Source of the DNA: an uncultured Eubacteriales bacterium
GTDB taxonomy: Bacteria; Bacillota; Clostridia; Christensenellales; Aristaeellaceae
DNA: 64,000 nt
Assembly: GCA_902790495.1 (NCBI GenBank)
Contig: CADASK010000002.1
Coordinates: forward strand, 1 to 64,000
Direction of reading: 5' to 3'
The notes beneath the pieces are model-generated. The model ran no database searches, was not told where the DNA came from, and worked only from the letters and a program-made list of their open reading frames with translations. This document shows, piece after piece, positions 8,725-16,171 of this stretch (within the stretch, counting starts at the first letter, position 1; every line of letters starts with the position of its first letter). The position numbers and the translations under genes were made by a program.

Positions 8725-9206
8725 TGCTCAATCTTCTTCCAGTTAGTGAACCGCTGCACATTATCAGCCAGCACGCTTTGCGGCACAGTCACGCTATCGC
8801 CGACCACCGCAAATTCCGTAATGGTTACGGGGTTGCAGCCGGTCGCCCTGGTAGTACCCACGGTGTCCAGCGGGAAGGTCAGGCCGCAGTTCTGGCATTG
8901 CAGGGTGTTGTTGCCCAGGTATTCAAACCAGGCGTAGGGCGAGCCGCCGCACGACTGGCAGGTGTTAAAGGCCAGCCGCACAGCGCCGGAATCATCCTTA
9001 CGGGCGATCAATTGCATGGCGGTGCCGTCCTGGGTCCAATCCACGAAGGTGGGCTCCTGGGTCAATTCCGCAGCGCTGAAGGTCAGCGTATTGATTTCGG
9101 TATTCACACCTGCGTCCGCGGTTTTTTCAGTTAGTGCTGCGCAGCCTGTCAGCATCAGCGCAGCGAGGGACAGCAATAACAAAAACATTCCTATTTTTCG
9201 TTTCAT
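8721..9206 (-). CDS. DUF2318 domain lipoprotein
   Basis: A 161-residue protein with a lipoprotein signal (hydrophobic h-region then LTGC, predicted lipid anchor at Cys22). The rest is a DUF2318 domain with two CxxC pairs (TCQSCGG and QCQNCG), a further GCNP, and the TFPLD element. Cysteine-rich DUF2318 domains are often found next to iron or copper uptake and export genes. The four-base overlap with the HMA-SafE-cupredoxin gene and the nearby copA suggest a surface-exposed metal or redox partner. The biochemical function of DUF2318 is not established. Confidence 0.85.
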   Translation of the reverse strand: MKRKIGMFLLLLSLAALMLTGCAALTEKTADAGVNTEINTLTFSAAELTQEPTFVDWTQDGTAMQLIARKDDSGAVRLAFNTCQSCGGSPYAWFEYLGNNTLQCQNCGLTFPLDTVGTTRATGCNPVTITEFAVVGDSVTVPQSVLADNVQRFTNWKKIEQ

Positions 9207-9263
9207 TCATGTCACTCCCTTTTCACTGAAGATTCATTCTGGTTTTTTTCTACAAGGGCTATC

Positions 9264-10010
9264 TCAGTGACTGTGCACCGCATTCAGGAAATCCCGTGCG
9301 CGTTCCGATTGAGGGTGAAGGAAAAATGCCTCTGGGTCAGATTCTTCAACAATCATGCCATCGTCCATAAAGATCACGCGGTCCGCTACCTTGCGGGCGA
9401 AATTCATCTCATGTGTCACAATCAGCATAGTCATTCCGTCTGAAGCCAGAGAGGTCATCACATTCAGTACCTCGCTGATCATCTCCGGATCCAGCGCGCT
9501 GGTTGGCTCGTCAAAGAGAATCGCCTCCGGGCGCATGGCCAGTGCCCGGGCGATCGCGGCCCTCTGCTGCTGTCCGCCGGAAAGCTGCGCCGGCACCTTC
9601 CTCGCCTGATCCGCGACACCAACCCTCTCAAGCAGCCGCATCGCCTCCATGCGCGCCTCCTTTTTTCCGATTCTCAGCACGTCCACAGGCGCGAGCGTCA
9701 AGTTATCCAGAATGGTCATGTGAGCAAACAGATTGAAGGATTGAAAGACCATCCCGATTTTCGCTCGAAGAGATGCCAGTTTCCTGCCTTCCGCCGGCAT
9801 GGGCTCACCGTCAATCAGTATTTCTCCACTGTCGATCGTTTCCAACCGGTTGACGGTACGGCACAGTGTAGATTTACCGGAACCGGATGGGCCCAGAATC
9901 ACGACCACTTCGCCCCGGTACACTTTCAGGGAAATGTCCTTCAGCACATGGAGCAAACCGAAGTGTTTATCGACATGCCTCAGTTCAATCACAGGCGTTT
10001 CCATGTTCAT
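9264..10010 (-). CDS. Polar amino acid ABC transporter, ATP-binding protein
   Basis: A 248-residue GlnQ-type ATPase. Walker [10 protein letters not shown] is near residue 40, the signature is LSGGQQQR, Walker B is [11 protein letters not shown], and the switch histidine is in VTHEM. It powers an importer with the two permeases upstream. The start overlaps the second permease gene by 4 bases. GlnQ-type ATPases serve glutamine, glutamate, arginine, cystine or other polar amino acids; the leader peptide upstream of the operon points to sulfur amino acids. Confidence 0.93.
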   Translation of the reverse strand: MNMETPVIELRHVDKHFGLLHVLKDISLKVYRGEVVVILGPSGSGKSTLCRTVNRLETIDSGEILIDGEPMPAEGRKLASLRAKIGMVFQSFNLFAHMTILDNLTLAPVDVLRIGKKEARMEAMRLLERVGVADQARKVPAQLSGGQQQRAAIARALAMRPEAILFDEPTSALDPEMISEVLNVMTSLASDGMTMLIVTHEMNFARKVADRVIFMDDGMIVEESDPEAFFLHPQSERARDFLNAVHSH

Positions 10011-10837
10011 GCCGCTGCGCTCCTTTCCGCCGGACTGTGAAGCCGTACAGCCAATACGTCTGACAGTTTGTTCAGCAGGTAATTAATCAGAATATAGATA
10101 ACGGCAACCACCAGATACACAGACAGCATAGCGTCATAGTTGGAGATCAACACCTTCGCGTTCTGCATCAGGTCAGCGCAGGTGACCACATAGGCGAACG
10201 TCGTATCCTTCAGCACGATGACCAACTCCGCGATCAGCGACGGTATCACGAAGCGGATCGCCTGTGGAAACACCACTCTGTAAAATAGCCTCGTTTCCGT
10301 CATCCCAAGGGAAAGCGCCGCTTCCGTCTGCCCTTTGGGGACGGCGTTGACGCCGGCCCTGAGCGCTTCAGCCACTACGCCGCAGGCCGAAATGGCGCAG
10401 GGCAGCGTGATCTTCCAGAAGGCGCTCAGCTTCCATCCCATCTGAGGAACGACCAGAAAGAAAAAGTAGATAAACAGCAAGGTCGGCACGCCGCGTGTGA
10501 ATTCAATCAGCGCTGTGCTGATTCCGCGCAGAATCCGGTTTCTCCTCAGCTTTCCACGCATCAGCGTAAAACCCAGCGCGAAGGCGATGGCCGCCCCGGT
10601 CAGCGCGGCTTCCAGTGTCGTCAACAATCCCTGTCCGAGAAAACGCCAGGTGGTCGCCTTGGCAAAGAACGACCAGTATCTTTCCGCCAGCTGTCCTGTT
10701 TCGGCGAACTGTCGGACAATGAGCGCAATCAGCGCGGCGATCGCGGCCAAGGCAACGCCGGTCCAGACCCGGATCTTCTTTCGCGCCGCCGGCCCTGGCG
10801 TCTCGTACAGCAGGTCACGGATGGACGTCTGTTTCAT
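10007..10837 (-). CDS. Polar amino acid ABC transporter permease (second subunit)
   Basis: A 276-residue HisM/GlnP-family permease with an N-terminal extension of about 60 residues, five to six membrane segments and the EAA loop ([24 protein letters not shown]) that docks with the ATPase. It overlaps the neighbouring permease gene and the ATPase gene by 4 bases each, indicating tight coupling. Two different permeases in one operon resemble the glutamate-type GluC/GluD arrangement. Confidence 0.9.
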   Translation of the reverse strand: MKQTSIRDLLYETPGPAARKKIRVWTGVALAAIAALIALIVRQFAETGQLAERYWSFFAKATTWRFLGQGLLTTLEAALTGAAIAFALGFTLMRGKLRRNRILRGISTALIEFTRGVPTLLFIYFFFLVVPQMGWKLSAFWKITLPCAISACGVVAEALRAGVNAVPKGQTEAALSLGMTETRLFYRVVFPQAIRFVIPSLIAELVIVLKDTTFAYVVTCADLMQNAKVLISNYDAMLSVYLVVAVIYILINYLLNKLSDVLAVRLHSPAERSAAA

Positions 10838-11493
10838 CGGAGAATCCTCACCTTTCTGTCAATCAGGCTGCCCGTAAAGCCGATCAGCAGTGCTGTCGCG
10901 CAATAGAGCGCGGCCGAGATGGCAAAGGCTGTGACCCCGCCTGTGGCGTGCGTATTGATATAGGAGACCAGTCCGGTCAGATCCATGGGTCGCATAGGCA
11001 CCTGAGAGGCTAAAGATGTCGTCAGCATCGTCGCCACCAGCAGATTGGTCATCGGCAGAACCGTGGAGCGCAGCGCCTGTGGAATGACGATCCTGCGGAT
11101 CATCTGGAAGAAAGTCAGTCCAAGCGCCCGGGCCGCTTCAATCTGCCCAGGCGCAATTGTATTCATGCCGCTCATCAGGTGCTCCGAACAAAAAGCGGAA
11201 GGAATCAGTGTGGTGGCTATCAGAACACAGACCTCATAGGAAAAGATGATCTTCAGGTACGGCAGCGCGTAAACCAGAAGAATCAGCAAGGCTGCTCCCG
11301 GGATGTTTCTGAAAACCTGCACATAGAAATCCCCCGCAATCCTCAGGGGCTTGATGGGGCAAACCCTGAGGATTGTAATAAGCACGCCCAGCGCAAAAGC
11401 CGCGGCAAAGGAGAAGGCCGTCAGCTTCCAGGTGGTCAGCAGTGCCTGGATATATCGGTCCCCGTACTGTGACAGCAGATTTGAAACACTCAT
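10834..11493 (-). CDS. Polar amino acid ABC transporter permease (first subunit)
   Basis: A 219-residue HisM-family permease with about five membrane segments and a diverged EAA loop (MSGMNTIAPGQIEAARALGLTF). It pairs with the following permease as a heterodimer. The gene starts 64 bases after the binding-protein gene; the gap contains a GC-rich inverted repeat (GGGGCCTCA/TGAGGCCCC at 11512-11539) that may adjust expression between binding protein and permeases. Confidence 0.9.
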   Translation of the reverse strand: MSVSNLLSQYGDRYIQALLTTWKLTAFSFAAAFALGVLITILRVCPIKPLRIAGDFYVQVFRNIPGAALLILLVYALPYLKIIFSYEVCVLIATTLIPSAFCSEHLMSGMNTIAPGQIEAARALGLTFFQMIRRIVIPQALRSTVLPMTNLLVATMLTTSLASQVPMRPMDLTGLVSYINTHATGGVTAFAISAALYCATALLIGFTGSLIDRKVRILR

Positions 11494-11511
11494 GTCCGTC
11501 TCCCCGAAAAT

Positions 11512-11540
11512 GGGGCCTCAAGCCCGATGCCTGAGGCCCC
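11512..11540 (-). promoter_or_regulatory. Hairpin between binding-protein and permease genes
   Basis: Inverted repeat GGGGCCTCA (11512-11520) and TGAGGCCCC (11532-11540) just after the binding-protein stop. There is no T-run on the minus strand after it, so it may stabilise the upstream transcript or partly terminate. Such structures are common after binding-protein genes, which need higher expression. Confidence 0.6.
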
Positions 11541-11557
11541 ATGCAGTTGATTCCGTT

Positions 11558-12487
11558 TTACTCGCCGATCACAGGGGCTTCCGGTGCGGTGTCGATGCCG
11601 GTGCGGTCACCCAAGCTGATCTGCCAGAGATTTGCCCAGGTTCCATCCCCAATGATCGTCTGAAGGAAAGCGTTGACGAAGGCGACACCATCAGAATCCT
11701 TCGGCAGGCCGATGCCGTAGGGATCCACCGGTCCGAACACGTCGCCGGCAATAGCGTAAGCGCCGGGGTTCTTCACAATGGAATTCAGAATAAGCGTATA
11801 GTCCGTCACATAGGCGTCCGCCCGGCCCTGTTCCACCGCGGTGCGGGCCTGAATGTCATCCTCGAATTCCTGCACAATGGCGTCCGGCGCATACTCAGCC
11901 AAAATACTGGGGCCGGTGGAGCCGGATTGGGTCGCAACATTTTTATCCGCCAGGCTTTCGATGCCGCTGATCTCCGTATTGCCGGCCTTGACCAGCACAG
12001 CTTGCTGGGAGGTATAATACGGGCCGGCAAAGGAAATGACTTCCTGACGGGAGGGGGTGATGGAATAGGTGGCAAACACTGCGTCCACCTGTCCGCTGGT
12101 CAGCACCGATTCGCGTGTGGAGGAAGTGACCTGCGTCAGTTCGAATTTGGTCTCATCACCAAGGATATAGCGGGCCAGCAGTTGGTAAAGACCGGCATCA
12201 AAGCCGCGGATTCCGTTGTCCGTTTCATCCAGTTGGCTGAACAGGAAGGATGTACGGGTTCCGCCGACTCTCAGCACACCCGCTTCTCTGACGGCAGTCG
12301 CCCACGCGCTGGCGGCGATGGTTTCGTCATCAGCAACCGGGCCGGAAGCGATCAGCGCGTCAAACGCTTCTTTGTCAATGGTGACAGCCTGGGGTTCTTC
12401 CGCGAAAGTGGAGAAAGAGAGTGTAAGAACAAGCGTGAGGATCAGAACAAAGGCTGTAATCCTGGAAGCAGTCTGATGATTTGTCAT
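11558..12487 (-). CDS. Transporter substrate-binding protein (polar amino acid type)
   Basis: A 309-residue extracellular family-3 solute-binding protein. A Sec signal peptide ends near FSTFAEE (residue ~30) and, unusually for a Gram-positive binding protein, has no lipobox cysteine. The mature part shows the family segments GIRGFDAGLYQLLARYILG, FATYSITPSRQEVISFAGPYY and the second-lobe AYVTDYTL. Similar proteins bind glutamate, aspartate or cystine. AAGGA lies 9 bases before the ATG. Expression is probably governed by the 330-base leader containing a Cys/Met-rich peptide. Confidence 0.9.
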   Translation of the reverse strand: MTNHQTASRITAFVLILTLVLTLSFSTFAEEPQAVTIDKEAFDALIASGPVADDETIAASAWATAVREAGVLRVGGTRTSFLFSQLDETDNGIRGFDAGLYQLLARYILGDETKFELTQVTSSTRESVLTSGQVDAVFATYSITPSRQEVISFAGPYYTSQQAVLVKAGNTEISGIESLADKNVATQSGSTGPSILAEYAPDAIVQEFEDDIQARTAVEQGRADAYVTDYTLILNSIVKNPGAYAIAGDVFGPVDPYGIGLPKDSDGVAFVNAFLQTIIGDGTWANLWQISLGDRTGIDTAPEAPVIGE

Positions 12488-12740
12488 AATAAAATCCTTC
12501 TTTCTGAATTGATGAGGTTGTTGGGCGGTTGATCAGGATCGTGATTCAGCAACGATGTCTGGTACATCGGTCATTCACCGTACCGTAGTGATAACCATAC
12601 ACGATAGGTTCCCTCCTGCTTGAATAAACAAAGCGCCCGCATGATCTGGCCTCTGCCTTCACCTGCGGACGCATCTCCCGCAAAGATAGTAAAAGCAGGT
12701 GCGTTCTGCCCCTGCTTGCTTCATCAACGATCATTTCCGT
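12488..12740 (-). promoter_or_regulatory. Candidate attenuator leader of the amino acid ABC operon
   Basis: The leader between the leader-peptide stop and the binding-protein start can form mutually exclusive hairpins. On the transcript, AAGCAGG (12717-12711) can pair with CCTGCTT (12699-12693), followed by a short U-run. Alternatively CACCTGC (12701-12695) can pair with GCAGGTG (12666-12660). A further hairpin GGTAC/GTACC lies at 12584-12561. A second possible tiny ORF with a good AGGAGG site begins with GTG at 12602 and ends at 12546 with Cys as its last residue. The pairing is seen by eye; the switching is inferred. Confidence 0.6.
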
Positions 12741-12818
12741 TCATGTACGCAAAGAGGGCATGGACGCCAGCCGACGCATGCACATCTGACACATACACAT
12801 CTGGTTCCTCGTCACCAT
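12741..12818 (-). CDS. Cys/Met-rich leader peptide (25 aa)
   Basis: A short ORF of 25 codons beginning 9 bases after AAAGGAG and about 21 bases after the expected transcription start. Its central part reads QMCMCQMCM: three cysteines and four methionines in nine residues. This is what is expected of a peptide whose translation measures charged tRNA-Cys or tRNA-Met, as in classical amino-acid attenuators. It precedes a polar amino acid ABC operon, suggesting cystine or methionine as the substrate. Confidence 0.75.
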   Translation of the reverse strand: MVTRNQMCMCQMCMRRLASMPSLRT

Positions 12819-12845
12819 GACCACTCCTTTCAAGATGATGCGTCG

Positions 12846-12874
12846 ATTATACTCCGTTATGTCTATATTGTCAA
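12846..12874 (-). promoter_or_regulatory. Promoter of the leader peptide / ABC transporter operon
   Basis: On the minus strand, TTGACA (12874-12869) and TATAAT (12851-12846) are separated by exactly 17 bases, a full consensus sigma-A promoter. Transcription would start near 12839, just upstream of the leader-peptide ribosome binding site. Confidence 0.88.
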
Positions 12875-12972
12875 TAGACTTATTGTAAATATTAACTTCA
12901 GACAGAAAGGCCGTCACAAGCATCATCACGCAAAAGCAGTGAAAATCCCAGTGAACTTCACACTATTTCGCC

Positions 12973-13030
12973 GTGAACACCCATGAACACCCGCGTGAAC
13001 ACCCGATGAACACCCATCCTGCGAACACCC
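12973..13030. repeat. Short tandem repeat (five RTGAACACCC-like units)
   Basis: Five near-copies of a 10-base unit: GTGAACACCC, ATGAACACCC, GTGAACACCC, ATGAACACCC and a final GCGAACACCC, separated by 0-5 bases. They lie in a gene-free stretch. They could be transposon-end binding sites or an operator array. No function is established. Confidence 0.75.
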
Positions 13031-13505
13031 GGCGGATGAAGCAGGAAGCACGGAAACCCCGTAATATCAACGTTTTTCTGAACATGAATACCCAACATCT
13101 GTTTTCTGTAAACTTTACCGCCTGAGCAGAGTATATCGATTACATCAATTAACGCGGAGTAGTTTCATTATAGAATTGTCGCCTTCGAAGCGAATGATAT
13201 CCTTCCGCGAATCACTTGGTAATGACGCCGGAAAGAGGCTTGAAATAAGCACTCTCCGGCGTTTCCTTTTGATTAGAAGAGGGATTTTGGAGGAGGATTG
13301 CTAACGGAATTGCATATGCCTGCCGCTTTTTTAGAAAATCAGCTTTTTTCTGCTATCCGCCAATAAGGCGGACGGGCTGAAGGAATCGTATAAAGGTGAA
13401 GTGAAGCTGAACATGGCTTCATACAAGGATTTTTCAGTTTCTTCCAGAGGTCTGTTATTGTTCTGAAAAGCTCGTGAGCCGTTGGATTTCTAATCTGCGG
13501 TCCCA
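13031..13505. other. Intergenic stretch with one terminator-like hairpin
   Basis: No coding sequence is recognised. The stretch is visibly AT-richer than its surroundings. The only clear structure is the hairpin at 13225-13270. It has the look of decayed accessory DNA between the transporter operon and the tnpV remnant. Confidence 0.5.
13225..13270 (+). terminator. Terminator-like hairpin
   Basis: ACGCCGGA (13225-13232) pairs with TCCGGCGT (13255-13262), followed by TTCCTTTT on the plus strand. No intact gene ends nearby on the plus strand, so it may be left from a lost gene. Confidence 0.6.
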
Positions 13506-13994
13506 TTAGAAACCATAATGGCTGCAATAATTGGTGGACGATGCTGCTACAAATGGCGGAAGGTCAGATATACCACACAGGGATTTGAAACAGACTATCT
13601 CTGAGCATCCCAGGGGCGGGGCAGGTACATATGATGGCCCCGGTTCCGCGCTTTTTTCACTTACTTTGTCGAGAACAGGAAAAGCAGAAGCTTCGTCAGC
13701 GCTGCCATTTGTCCCCTGCTTGATCTCGATTGGGTAGAGCACCCCATTTTCTTCAATAATCAGATCGATCTCGCTCTCGACTTCGATAGTCTCACCATTC
13801 TTTTTGACCTTTTTCTTATCGCGGCCTCTGTAATAGGACACACAATAACGATGATCAATTCCTCTGTTGGAATAGGACTTAAGGTTATTGTGCCGTTGCC
13901 CTTCAGTCAGGTGGCGATGGCCGTGATCTGGGTCGGGTCGAAGATAGAGACGGCGGCTGCCAGCAACAGATTGCAATAAATGAGCAGACTCCAA
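13506..13994 (-). pseudogene. Remnant of an ATPase with a DUF4143-like C-terminal domain
   Basis: About 160 codons are open, but only the middle is protein-like. The segment containing EIDLIIEENGVLYPIEIK (about 13730-13785) matches the C-terminal DUF4143 (nuclease-like fold) region of AAA ATPases common in anaerobes. The preceding residues, rich in Arg and His, and the following ~60 residues do not fit. The ATPase domain is absent. This is a frameshifted or rearranged remnant. Confidence 0.55.
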
Positions 13995-14089
13995 TTACCC
14001 AGATTTTGCCTTGTGAGTGGTTTTTCTCCATGCAGATGATAAAATCCTCGTTTACTTGAATTTCGTCCCCTTAAAATCAAGAATAAATC

Positions 14090-14149
14090 AAAACTATACC
14101 ATATATTGAACGCAAAAGACGAACTTAATACTATATGTTGTATAGTTTT
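14090..14149. repeat. Inverted repeat around an AT-rich core
   Basis: AAAACTATAC (14090-14099) and GTATAGTTTT (14140-14149) form a perfect 10-base inverted repeat around 40 bases of AT-rich DNA; flanking TCA/TGA extends it with one bulged base. It may be an operator, a promoter-associated structure or a mobile-element end. Confidence 0.6.
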
Positions 14150-14199
14150 TGATTGCTAAAACTACCGAGAATTTTCGCTAAAAAACAGAAACACAATTT

Positions 14200-14230
14200 T
14201 GCCGGCACAACCATGATGGTGGTGCCGGCA
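14200..14230. repeat. GC-rich hairpin downstream of tnpV
   Basis: TGCCGGCAC (14200-14208) and GTGCCGGCA (14222-14230) form a perfect stem just after the tnpV stop codon. The minus-strand sequence after it lacks a U-run, so it is not a standard terminator; it may be an RNA-stabilising hairpin or transposon-end structure. Confidence 0.55.
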
Positions 14231-14238
14231 CGTTGTGG

Positions 14239-14616
14239 TTATAAGGTTAGAATGATGTCATGCAGGATGAACTCTTCTGCTCTGCTGCGAATGCTGTTCA
14301 TTCTGCCAATCCACTCAAGTGGATGTGCTTCCTTCAGGCTTTCCGTGATACCTTCCTGGGCTGCCATCTGCTCAATCAGCCTTTCCAGCATCCTTATCGC
14401 TCTTTCATTCGCATCAGCCAGATGCCTGTTAAGTGTTCCTTTCAGGATGAGCCGCTCATACAGCCCAGGATGTTCTGCCTCTAGGTATTTCATGTGCATC
14501 CTGCCCCATTTTCCAATGGGGCGCGAGTCTTTGTCACCGATTGCTAAATCTGGATACAGCATGCCATCATCACCAAGGGTGTAGGTGCCGCCAAGTTCTT
14601 CATATAGGGACTTCAT
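14239..14616 (-). CDS. tnpV: TnpV-type transposon-encoded protein
   Basis: A 125-residue protein matching TnpV proteins of Tn4451-like and related mobilizable elements in Clostridia: SLYEELGGTY at the start, IGKWGRMHMKYLEAEHPGLYE in the middle, then a C-terminal LEWIGRMNSIRSRAEEFI. Three ATG codons follow the GAAGGAGG site; the third (14616) has the best spacing. No transposase or recombinase remains nearby, so this is probably the remnant of an element marking the boundary between the low- and high-G+C parts. Confidence 0.85.
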   Translation of the reverse strand: MKSLYEELGGTYTLGDDGMLYPDLAIGDKDSRPIGKWGRMHMKYLEAEHPGLYERLILKGTLNRHLADANERAIRMLERLIEQMAAQEGITESLKEAHPLEWIGRMNSIRSRAEEFILHDIILTL

Positions 14617-14726
14617 CATCATTTCCTCCTTCAAGTGTAGTCGTTTAGTGTGAAATAGGTTAAGCACTACGGTTGCCGACTTGTTGTGTTGAGGTTGGAT
14701 GATTAATTCCTTATGACAATGAATGC

Positions 14727-14845
14727 AAGGTTTGCAAAGGGTTCGGAGCGCCCGGAAAACTCCATGTTATGGAGTTTTCAGCGGAGAACGGGCGGCAGCT
14801 CCGGACCGATCGCAAAGCCCTTTGCCCGCGCCCGCAGGCGCGGAA
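14727..14845 (+). repeat. Two-hairpin intergenic element, long form (copy A)
   Basis: Outer stem GCAAAGGG (14734-14741) with CCCTTTGC (14818-14825), separated by an extra arm. The arm has CGCCCG/CGGGCG (14749-14754, 14789-14794) and a terminal hairpin AAAACTCCAT/ATGGAGTTTT (14756-14765, 14769-14778). The conserved GATCGCAAA precedes the 3' outer arm. Hairpin 2 follows: CCGCGCC-CGCA-GGCGCGG at 14826-14843. It is the first copy met from the left and marks the start of the high-G+C part. Confidence 0.88.
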
Positions 14846-14852
14846 TATCTTT

Positions 14853-14887
14853 GCGGCTGACAGCTTCCCCCAGAGGGGGAAGCCTGT
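14853..14887. repeat. Fragment of the second (GGGGGAAGC hairpin) repeat family
   Basis: GCTTCCCCC and GGGGGAAGC form a hairpin preceded by GGCTGACA. It resembles parts of the elements at 48775 and 50976. It lies directly after copy A, upstream of the first secreted-protein gene. Confidence 0.6.
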
Positions 14888-14908
14888 GCAAGGAAAGGAG
14901 TCCTCCCC

Positions 14909-16171
14909 ATGAAAAAGCTCTCCCTGCTTCTCGCCCTGGCGCTCGCGCTGTGCCTGACCGCCGGCGCGCTGGCGGACGCCGTCACCATGGACGGCACCGT
15001 CGCGGCCTCCGACACCTTCGAGGTCTACGCGCCCATCGGCGGCACCGTCGCCAAGGTCAGCGCGGAGGTCGGCCAGGAGGTCGGCGCGGACGACGTGCTG
15101 CTCACCCTCAAGACCACCAAGGTCTACGCCGAGGAGGCCGGCAGGATCACCGGCGTGTTCGGCCAGCCCGGCGACGCGGCGGACACCGTCGCCACCCGCT
15201 ACGGCGCGGTGATGTACATCGAGGGCGAGGCCGCCTTCACGGTCTCCGCCTCCACCGAGTCCGCCTACAACAATGCCTCCACCAAGTACTTCCACGTGGG
15301 CGAGAAGGTCTACCTCGAGTGCCGCAGCAACAAGAGCCGCAGCGGCGAGGGCACCATCACCGGCGTGGAGGGCACCTCCTACACCGTGGAGGTCAGCAAG
15401 GGCAGCTTCATCCCCGGCGACTCCGTGGATATCTTCCGCGACAGCGACCACACCAACAACCAGAAGGTGGGCCGCGGCACCGTGGCGCGGCGCAATCCCA
15501 CCGCGGTGAAGGGCAGCGGCAGCATCGTGCGCATCAACGTGCAGGACGGCGACACCGTACAGCGCGGCGACGTGCTGTTCGAGACCCTGGACGGCACCTT
15601 CGACGGCCTGTACATGAGCGGTGAGAACCTCGTGGCGGGGGACAGCGGCATCGTCGAGACCATCAAGGCCGAGCAGGGCAGCACCGTGCAGAAGGGCGGC
15701 ATGATCGCCGTGCTCTACAAGCGCGAGAGCATGCGCGTCGAGGCCCAGGTGCCCGAGGACAGCCTGAACGACATCGCCGTGGGCGATCGGGTCATGATCG
15801 AGCTGGAGGCCGACGAGAGCAAGACCTTCGAGGGCACGGTGACCATGATCTCCGGCATCGCCACCGCCAGCCAGGGCGAGGGCGAGGTGACCTACAAGGT
15901 GCTGATCGACTTTACCCCCGACACGACCGTGCGCTACGGCATGAGCGTGGTGGTGACCACCGTCGAGGCGGAGGAAGAGAGCGCGGAGGCGGAAGATGAA
16001 GAAGTTGCGGATACAGCTGAGGAGCCTGCCGAGGCGGAAAGCGCCGGCGCCGGCCAGCGCTCCGGCCGCGACGAGGGCAGACCTGAGCGCAGCGGCAACG
16101 CCCCCGAGGGCGGCTTCCCCGAGAACGCCGAGGGCTTCCCGGATCTCCTCCAGAACCAGAACCATGACTAA
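14909..16171 (+). CDS. Secreted HlyD/membrane-fusion-like protein 1
   Basis: A 420-residue protein with a Sec signal peptide (LALALALCLTAGALADA). After it come tandem biotinyl/lipoyl-like hairpin motifs (VYAPIGGTVAKVSAEVGQEV and YAEEAGRITGVFGQPGD), a beta-rich central insert, a second lipoyl-like segment (about 245-275) and a barrel-like domain ending near residue 350 (RYGMSVVVTT). The last ~65 residues are acidic and low-complexity. The domain order resembles periplasmic adaptor proteins of export pumps, but no pump gene is adjacent and the signal seems cleavable. The stop overlaps the next gene by 8 bases. Two genes on lies a paralogue. AAGGAG precedes the ATG. Function unknown. Confidence 0.8.
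   Translation: MKKLSLLLALALALCLTAGALADAVTMDGTVAASDTFEVYAPIGGTVAKVSAEVGQEVGADDVLLTLKTTKVYAEEAGRITGVFGQPGDAADTVATRYGAVMYIEGEAAFTVSASTESAYNNASTKYFHVGEKVYLECRSNKSRSGEGTITGVEGTSYTVEVSKGSFIPGDSVDIFRDSDHTNNQKVGRGTVARRNPTAVKGSGSIVRINVQDGDTVQRGDVLFETLDGTFDGLYMSGENLVAGDSGIVETIKAEQGSTVQKGGMIAVLYKRESMRVEAQVPEDSLNDIAVGDRVMIELEADESKTFEGTVTMISGIATASQGEGEVTYKVLIDFTPDTTVRYGMSVVVTTVEAEEESAEAEDEEVADTAEEPAEAESAGAGQRSGRDEGRPERSGNAPEGGFPENAEGFPDLLQNQNHD

Noticed and set aside
12488..12839. SAM (S-box) riboswitch before the amino acid ABC operon
   Set aside because: The conserved S-box core could not be found on the minus strand; the Cys/Met-rich ORF is the better explanation.
12973..13030. Possible CRISPR array
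   Set aside because: The units are only 10 bases and separated by 0-5 bases, with no spacers of 30-40 bases and no cas genes in the window.
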